DNA of 64,000 nucleotides from a bacterium. Lineage in GTDB: Bacteria; Planctomycetota; Planctomycetia; Pirellulales; Pirellulaceae. Location: NCBI GenBank assembly GCA_030430075.1, contig JAUIGN010000015.1, positions 78,611-142,610 on the forward strand, written 5' to 3'. The notes beneath the pieces were generated by a model. That model ran no database searches, was not told the origin of the DNA, and saw only the letters and a program-made list of their open reading frames with translations. Each line of letters opens with the position of its first letter. Position 1 is the first letter of the stretch. Positions 59,956 to 64,000 of this stretch are shown here, in pieces. The translations under genes and the position numbers were made by a program.

Positions 59956-61494
59956 TCAATCGGCGTTGGCCGCTTCGACCTTCGCCTGCCAAAAATCCCG
60001 CGCCGTCCGGTGGAAGGACATAACCTCGTGTTGCTGCTGAGGGTCGTCCAACTTGACTTGCCTGGCCCGCTCGTAAACCCAATCCAGAAAGAACTGGGCC
60101 GCCGATCGGCTGATCATGGGTTGCTCGTCAATTTCCACGTAGTAGGGACCCGTGGATCCAAAGCGAAAGGTGTCGGGATTCTTGGCGATCGCTCGGACCA
60201 ACATCCAACCACTCGATTGAAACACCACCTTGGGAAGTTTTCCACCGGCTTGGGCATAGTCCTGCAGGCGGACCTGGTGAATGACGCGTCCATTCTTGAC
60301 GATCTCCAGGTAATCGACTTTGTCGCGCAAGGAGAGCTTAAGAGCAACGTCGAGCTCCACCGGACCTTGCTGGCCGCGAAACACATGGCCCGGAAGTTGG
60401 CCGTTGACCAGCGGTCGGAGCAGCGGACCGTTTGTCACCACGACACGCCCTGCCCTCAAACCCTCAAACCAACCGTTGTAGCTTAACGTCTCTCCACAAT
60501 GAACGTAGACCCGGTTGTACCCCACAGGATTGGGCAAGACGCCGGACGCACTGCCGGCCGAGGGTGGAATTCGAATTCCGCAATTCAGCAAACGATAGTA
60601 GATGTCTTGCGTCCATTGGCCGTTGCCGTGGGCTCCGACGTATTGCGACCGGTCGCGTGCCTTGCCCCAGGCTTCGGTTTCCAGTACGCCGTCCCGTTGC
60701 ATATGGTTGTGCGCAATCCCGATTGAATCGACGCCGCCCGTTGCCACCCAGGCCGGCATGTCCCACCAAAACGGCTTTTCGACATCCACGTGCGCGCCGG
60801 GCCGCTCTTTGGCCGCCTGCAGAAACGTAATCGGCGAAGGGTACTCCCGGCCGGAACCCTGCAGCGGCAGCGGTTCGTGAAGATTGAAGAAGAGCAACGC
60901 GCCGCCCGCTCGCTCGTCTTCACCTGCCATCAGATGCGTCAACAAGTCGCCGTCGAATCGCTTCATCAGCGAAGCGGGAGGGGTTCGAGTCGACCAAAGG
61001 TTGGTGTTGTTCCACCAGGTAATGACCGGTGCCACGTGGAGGTCTTCCGATCGCATCAGCAACTCGATGTCTTCAATGGGTCGATGGACGTGCAGGTCAC
61101 CTGACCACCACCCCTCGTCGCTCAGGTCGACAAACCGGTGCATGTCGATCTGGTGGTGGTCTTCGGCACGCCGCTCGATAACAAAGTGCCCGCGGTGAAC
61201 CTTGTACTCGGGCCCCCGCTCGACCTCAAACGTGTATCGATCGGGGCGCAGCTTGAGCTGGATTTCGCCGTCAATCGCAAAATGGTCCTTCCAGGCAACC
61301 ACGCCGCGCGGAATGACCTCCCGGCCCCGCGAGTTCTTCAAGTGCATGCGCACCGCCACGGGTTCACCGGACGACGCATCGACCACCGAGACCTTCAACT
61401 TGCCTTCCCCGGCAGCTCGTGCTTGCCCCGCATCAAACACGGCCCACATGATCAGAGTCAGCAGGAATCCGGCAACAGACTTCGATTGCTTCAC
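59956..61494 (-). CDS. exported CehA/McbA-type putative metallohydrolase
   Basis: A 512-residue protein with a signal peptide (VAGFLLTLIMWAVFDAGQA, residues 7-25). A beta-sandwich (about 30-125) precedes a PHP-like domain opened by WWSGDLHVHRPIED (129-142), the first metal site of the CehA/McbA family. Known members hydrolyse carbamates (carbaryl) and other amides; the cellular substrate of planctomycete relatives is unknown. Later motifs include GGVDSIGIAHNHMQ and a C-terminal beta domain (ARQVKLDDPQQQHEV). It is transcribed divergently from the dnaJ-like gene. Confidence 0.78.
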   Translation of the reverse strand: MKQSKSVAGFLLTLIMWAVFDAGQARAAGEGKLKVSVVDASSGEPVAVRMHLKNSRGREVIPRGVVAWKDHFAIDGEIQLKLRPDRYTFEVERGPEYKVHRGHFVIERRAEDHHQIDMHRFVDLSDEGWWSGDLHVHRPIEDIELLMRSEDLHVAPVITWWNNTNLWSTRTPPASLMKRFDGDLLTHLMAGEDERAGGALLFFNLHEPLPLQGSGREYPSPITFLQAAKERPGAHVDVEKPFWWDMPAWVATGGVDSIGIAHNHMQRDGVLETEAWGKARDRSQYVGAHGNGQWTQDIYYRLLNCGIRIPPSAGSASGVLPNPVGYNRVYVHCGETLSYNGWFEGLRAGRVVVTNGPLLRPLVNGQLPGHVFRGQQGPVELDVALKLSLRDKVDYLEIVKNGRVIHQVRLQDYAQAGGKLPKVVFQSSGWMLVRAIAKNPDTFRFGSTGPYYVEIDEQPMISRSAAQFFLDWVYERARQVKLDDPQQQHEVMSFHRTARDFWQAKVEAANAD

Positions 61495-61588
61495 GACGGC
61501 GTTCCTTTTTCTCCGCTCATGGGTGGGCGTATCCGCTAGAGTCTAGCCTTTTCCGAGCCCGGCTGCCGTTGACGCCGACAGCGGTCGC
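61495..61588. other. divergent intergenic region, left part
   Basis: Between the CehA/McbA-type gene and the dnaJ promoter. CGCCGACAGCGG makes a minor dyad; no gene. Confidence 0.3.
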
Positions 61589-61618
61589 TTGATGATGCAC
61601 CCTCCTCAGCCCTAGAAT
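61589..61618 (+). promoter_or_regulatory. promoter upstream of the dnaJ-like gene
   Basis: TTGATG (61589-61594), 18-base spacer, TAGAAT (61613-61618). Predicted start near 61625 leaves a leader of about 140 bases. Confidence 0.45.
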
Positions 61619-61763
61619 GAGGTCAATTGCCGCACCGCGTTCGCTAATGGACGGTCGAACATCGCGGCCCGAACCGCCCCCCATTCCGGGTACACTCGAA
61701 GTTTGACGCCCGTTGGCTGCCCCCACCCCAAGAACACCCCTTGAGAGCTATCCAGAACAGCCC

Positions 61764-62705
61764 ATGGCAGAGGACTACTACAAAATCCTGGAGGTCAGTC
61801 GTGACGCGTCGGCGGACGAGATTCAAAAGGCGTATCGCCGGCTGGCGCGGAAGTATCATCCTGACGTGAACCCCGATGACGCCACGGCGAAAAAGAAGTT
61901 CCAGGAGATTCAGAAGGCTTATGAGGTGCTGAACGACGCCGAAAAACGGGAGCTCTACAATCGATTCGGGGCCGATTTTGAAGCGATGGGTGCCGGCGGC
62001 CCTCGCGGCTCTGGTCCGGGCGGCGGGGCTACCTTCAACGAAGTCGATTTCGAGCAGTTGTTTGGAGGTGGCGGCGGTGCCGGAAATCCCTTCGCCGACA
62101 TCTTCGGCCAGTTCGCCGGAGGCAGGACGGGCCCGCAGCGGCGACCTCAAGCTCGACCCCGACGCGGCAGCGATATCCAGCATGCCCTGACAGTCCCCTT
62201 CCAAACCGCCATCCAGGGCGGGGAAGCACGGCTCACCGTGAAACGGCCGTCGGGAAAGTCGGAGACGATCACCGTCAAGATTCCGGCGGGGATCGAATCG
62301 GGAAAGTCCATCCGTCTGCGCGGGCAGGGCAACGCCGGACAGACCGGCGGACCACCGGGCGACTTGCTGATCAAGATCAACACGACACCCCATCCCTACT
62401 ACCAGCGGCGAGGCGACAACCTCGAGATCCAGCTCCCCATTACGTTGGCGGAAGCGACGTTCGGGGCCAAGATTGACGTTCCCACGCCGCAGGGCGAAAT
62501 CACGCTGACCGTTCCGCCCGCCACCTCCAGCGGTAAACGACTCCGCATCAAGGGCCACGGCGTCAAGACAAAGAGCGGTAGCGGCGACCTGTATGTCGAA
62601 GTGCAGATTGTGCTGCCGAAAGAAATCGACGAGGCCACCAGGGAACTGGTGAAACAGATTGACGAAGCGCAGCCGCTGACGCCTCGCAAAGACATCACCT
62701 GGTAG
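61764..62705 (+). CDS. DnaJ-family co-chaperone without zinc fingers (CbpA-like)
   Basis: A 313-residue J-domain protein. The HPD triad lies at residues 32-34 (KYHPDVNP). A Gly-rich linker follows (about 75-125, GGPRGSGPGGGAT). Two C-terminal substrate-binding domains follow (VKIPAGIESGKSIRLRGQG and GDLLIKINTTPHPYYQRRGD). The Cys-rich zinc domain of DnaJ is missing, so it is of CbpA type and would stimulate DnaK. The ATG at 61764 is chosen over an in-frame ATG at 61713. The stop overlaps a GTG of the next frame. Confidence 0.92.
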   Translation: MAEDYYKILEVSRDASADEIQKAYRRLARKYHPDVNPDDATAKKKFQEIQKAYEVLNDAEKRELYNRFGADFEAMGAGGPRGSGPGGGATFNEVDFEQLFGGGGGAGNPFADIFGQFAGGRTGPQRRPQARPRRGSDIQHALTVPFQTAIQGGEARLTVKRPSGKSETITVKIPAGIESGKSIRLRGQGNAGQTGGPPGDLLIKINTTPHPYYQRRGDNLEIQLPITLAEATFGAKIDVPTPQGEITLTVPPATSSGKRLRIKGHGVKTKSGSGDLYVEVQIVLPKEIDEATRELVKQIDEAQPLTPRKDITW

Positions 62706-62719
62706 TGCAGGATCGGTGC

Positions 62720-63010
62720 ATGGGCTACTACGATCTCATTCTGTTTGCCGAGAACGGCAAGTCGGCGTTGCAACAGATGACCACGCAACAACGGCAGGTC
62801 GTTTTCTCTTCGCTGGCGATCGTCGTTCTCCTGGGCGTCATGATGATCTTGCTGATCAGCCTCACCGCGCGGACGATGAGGCGTTATGTGCGAGGCATCG
62901 CGAAGTCGTCCCCTGCCGAGAACCCGTTGGAGAAGGGCGACGACTGGGCAACAAAGCGGATGATCGAGTTGGAACCCGATGATCGGCTCGGCGAGCGCAA
63001 CGGCAACTGA
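62720..63010 (+). CDS. small single-span membrane protein
   Basis: A 96-residue protein with a hydrophobic segment at about residues 28-49 (FSSLAIVVLLGVMMILLI), followed by a basic stretch (RTMRRYVRGIAK) and an acidic tail. AGGA eight bases before the ATG at 62720 favours this start over a GTG at 62705 that overlaps the dnaJ stop. It lies between a chaperone gene and rnpA, which starts 12 bases after its end. Function unknown. Confidence 0.7.
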   Translation: MGYYDLILFAENGKSALQQMTTQQRQVVFSSLAIVVLLGVMMILLISLTARTMRRYVRGIAKSSPAENPLEKGDDWATKRMIELEPDDRLGERNGN

Positions 63011-63022
63011 GCGAGAACGACC

Positions 63023-63430
63023 GTGGCCCAACCGCCCGATAACGACAACCATCGCGCCAGCCAGGCATTCCCAAAGTGGCGGCGAGTCCGCAAGCAGGCA
63101 GACTTCGATCGCGTGCATCGCCAGCAAGTCTACGCGGCGGACGATGTATTGGTCTTGCGCGGTTGCCCCAACGGGCAGCCGCATTCCCGCCTGGGGTTGT
63201 CCGTCTCCAGAAAAGTTGGCAACGCTGTCGTGCGAAATCGTTGGAAACGCCTTATCCGCGAGGCATTCCGCACCTTGCAGTCGCAGCTCCCCCCGGGCCT
63301 CGACCTGGTCGCTCGTCCAAGGAAAGGCGCCGTCGCCGAATTCTCCGCGATTCACGCGTCGCTGCCTAAACTGTGCCGCCGGATCGCCAGAAAGGCAGGC
63401 CAGGGGAAAGCGGGCAAGGGGCCATCATGA
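63023..63430 (+). CDS. rnpA: ribonuclease P protein component
   Basis: A 135-residue protein that assists the catalytic RNA of RNase P in tRNA 5' maturation. The RNR signature NRWKRLIREAFR (about residues 72-83) and RLGLSVSRKVGNAVVRN are present. The ends are longer than usual (polar N-terminus, basic Gly/Lys-rich C-terminus). The start is GTG. The stop overlaps yidD by ATGA. rpmH, commonly just upstream in bacteria, is not visible here. Confidence 0.94.
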   Translation: MAQPPDNDNHRASQAFPKWRRVRKQADFDRVHRQQVYAADDVLVLRGCPNGQPHSRLGLSVSRKVGNAVVRNRWKRLIREAFRTLQSQLPPGLDLVARPRKGAVAEFSAIHASLPKLCRRIARKAGQGKAGKGPS

Positions 63431-63666
63431 AGTTCGTATGGGCCTGCCTTGTGGAATTGCCCGGCTGGACGATGATCGGCTGCGTACGCTTGTATCAGAT
63501 CTTCTTGAGTCCCCTGTTGGGGCGGAACTGCCGATTTACTCCCAGTTGCAGCAACTACTTCATCCAGGCCGTGCGCAAATACGGCCCGCTGCGCGGCGCC
63601 GCGAAAGGGGCCTGGAGAATCTGCCGCTGCCACCCTTTCAATCCCGGTGGGCACGACCCTCCCTGA
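63427..63666 (+). CDS. yidD: membrane protein insertion efficiency factor
   Basis: A 79-residue protein of the YidD family, which assists YidC-dependent membrane protein insertion. The signature GRNCRFTPSCSNYFIQAVRK is present, with an N-terminal amphipathic helix (CVRLYQIFLSPLLG) and CHPFNPGGHDPP at the end. It overlaps rnpA by four bases, the usual arrangement; yidC would be expected downstream, and is not in the window. Confidence 0.94.
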   Translation: MKFVWACLVELPGWTMIGCVRLYQIFLSPLLGRNCRFTPSCSNYFIQAVRKYGPLRGAAKGAWRICRCHPFNPGGHDPP

Positions 63667-63798
63667 TTCCGTTTTGCCCAGGAGCGAACCACAAGTAACT
63701 TTCATCACGGCAACCGTATGGATGTGCGGCATGCTGCCGGTAACTCGTACCGGCATGATGCCCGACCGCGCAGCGGCACGAGCCCGGATTATTGATCA
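63667..63798. other. intergenic after yidD
   Basis: No gene. It leads into the repeat B tandem block. Confidence 0.4.
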
Positions 63799-63890
63799 GC
63801 CGCCCAGCGTTAGCACCGCTTCCTTTGTCATTAGCCGCCCAGCGTTAGCCCCGGTTCCTTTGTCATTAGCCGTTGGGCGTTAGCCTGGGC
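63799..63890 (+). repeat. dispersed repeat B, three tandem 35-base units
   Basis: GCCGCCCAGCGTTAGC units start at 63799, 63834 and 63869 (35-base period), separated by CCTTTGTCATTA; the last reads GCCGTTGGGCGTTAGCCTGG. Single, more diverged copies occur at 18250, 22434, 36888, 40083, 44594 and 57566. Confidence 0.85.
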
Positions 63891-64000
63891 TGTCAAAAAG
63901 TTGGGGTTGACGCGGTTTTTCGATGTCGTGATTTTATTCTTCTTCGGTATTCGATTTCCGCCCCTTGTTCTCCCCAGGTTGCGATAATGGTCAAAGCTAT
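63891..64000. other. window end: A/T-rich segment, possible start of a gene
   Basis: A/T-rich DNA with TTGACG at 63907-63912 and an ATG at 63984 (ATGGTCAAAGC) that could open a gene truncated by the window; too short to identify. Confidence 0.3.

Overview
The window looks like chromosomal DNA from a high-GC planctomycete (Planctomycetota, Pirellulales/Planctomycetales type). Three things point there: paired DUF1549/DUF1501 genes, a large secreted protein whose N-terminus carries an Arg-rich stretch followed by LEPRMML, and small lipoproteins of planctomycete type. I see no rRNA, tRNA, CRISPR array, transposase or phage structural gene. About 50 protein genes can be supported. Most are housekeeping genes packed in short operons with 4-base overlaps.

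Layout. 0.1-18 kb, plus strand: Lhr helicase and PutA; a DUF309 protein, a LON-domain protein and FolE; two small membrane proteins; a YdiJ-like FAD/Fe-S dehydrogenase overlapping moaD, then moaE-moaA, a cysteine desulfurase-like enzyme and a YkgJ-type cysteine cluster protein. 18-22.4 kb: an HU-like protein behind a clear promoter, a small lipoprotein, pyrD, trpS, acpS. 23-26.5 kb: a tight three-gene unit with two exported hydrolases and a membrane protein that has a voltage-sensor-like segment but no visible pore. 26.9-30.3 kb, minus strand: exported esterase, subtilisin-like protein, DUF1501 protein. 30.8-36.5 kb, minus strand: a five-gene signalling cassette. 37.4-44.4 kb: the LEPR secreted protein, then a convergent propeller dehydrogenase / penta-haem cytochrome pair. 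44.6-48 kb, minus strand: an MrfA/MrfB-type helicase-exonuclease pair. 48.6-57.5 kb: a lipoprotein, a metallophosphoesterase, a DUF1549-DUF1501 pair ending in a strong terminator, and an ECF sigma factor overlapping an anti-sigma-like/DUF1549 fusion. 57.8-61.5 kb, minus strand: exported methyltransferase, OleB-like hydrolase, CehA/McbA-type protein. 61.7-63.7 kb, plus strand: DnaJ-like protein, small membrane protein, rnpA, yidD.

The most unusual region is 30.8-36.5 kb. A sugar-isomerase-type TIM barrel is fused to two GAF domains and a histidine kinase. It is followed by a stand-alone receiver, a Ser/Thr protein kinase and two small unrecognised proteins. The unit reads from one promoter and its genes are separated by -4 to about 70 bases. 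Histidine and serine/threonine phosphorylation are therefore encoded together with a possible sugar-sensing or sugar-converting module. I do not recognise this arrangement as a named system.

A second theme is two dispersed intergenic repeat families. Family A has a fixed header (GACCTTCGGTCGGCGG...) followed by tandem 25-26 base units containing GGAGACCCGCGCCGAGC, and occurs near 22.7, 26.6, 37.0 and 48.5 kb. Family B (TCAGCCGTTGGGCGTTAGCC-like) occurs at seven sites and is a three-unit 35-base tandem at the right edge.
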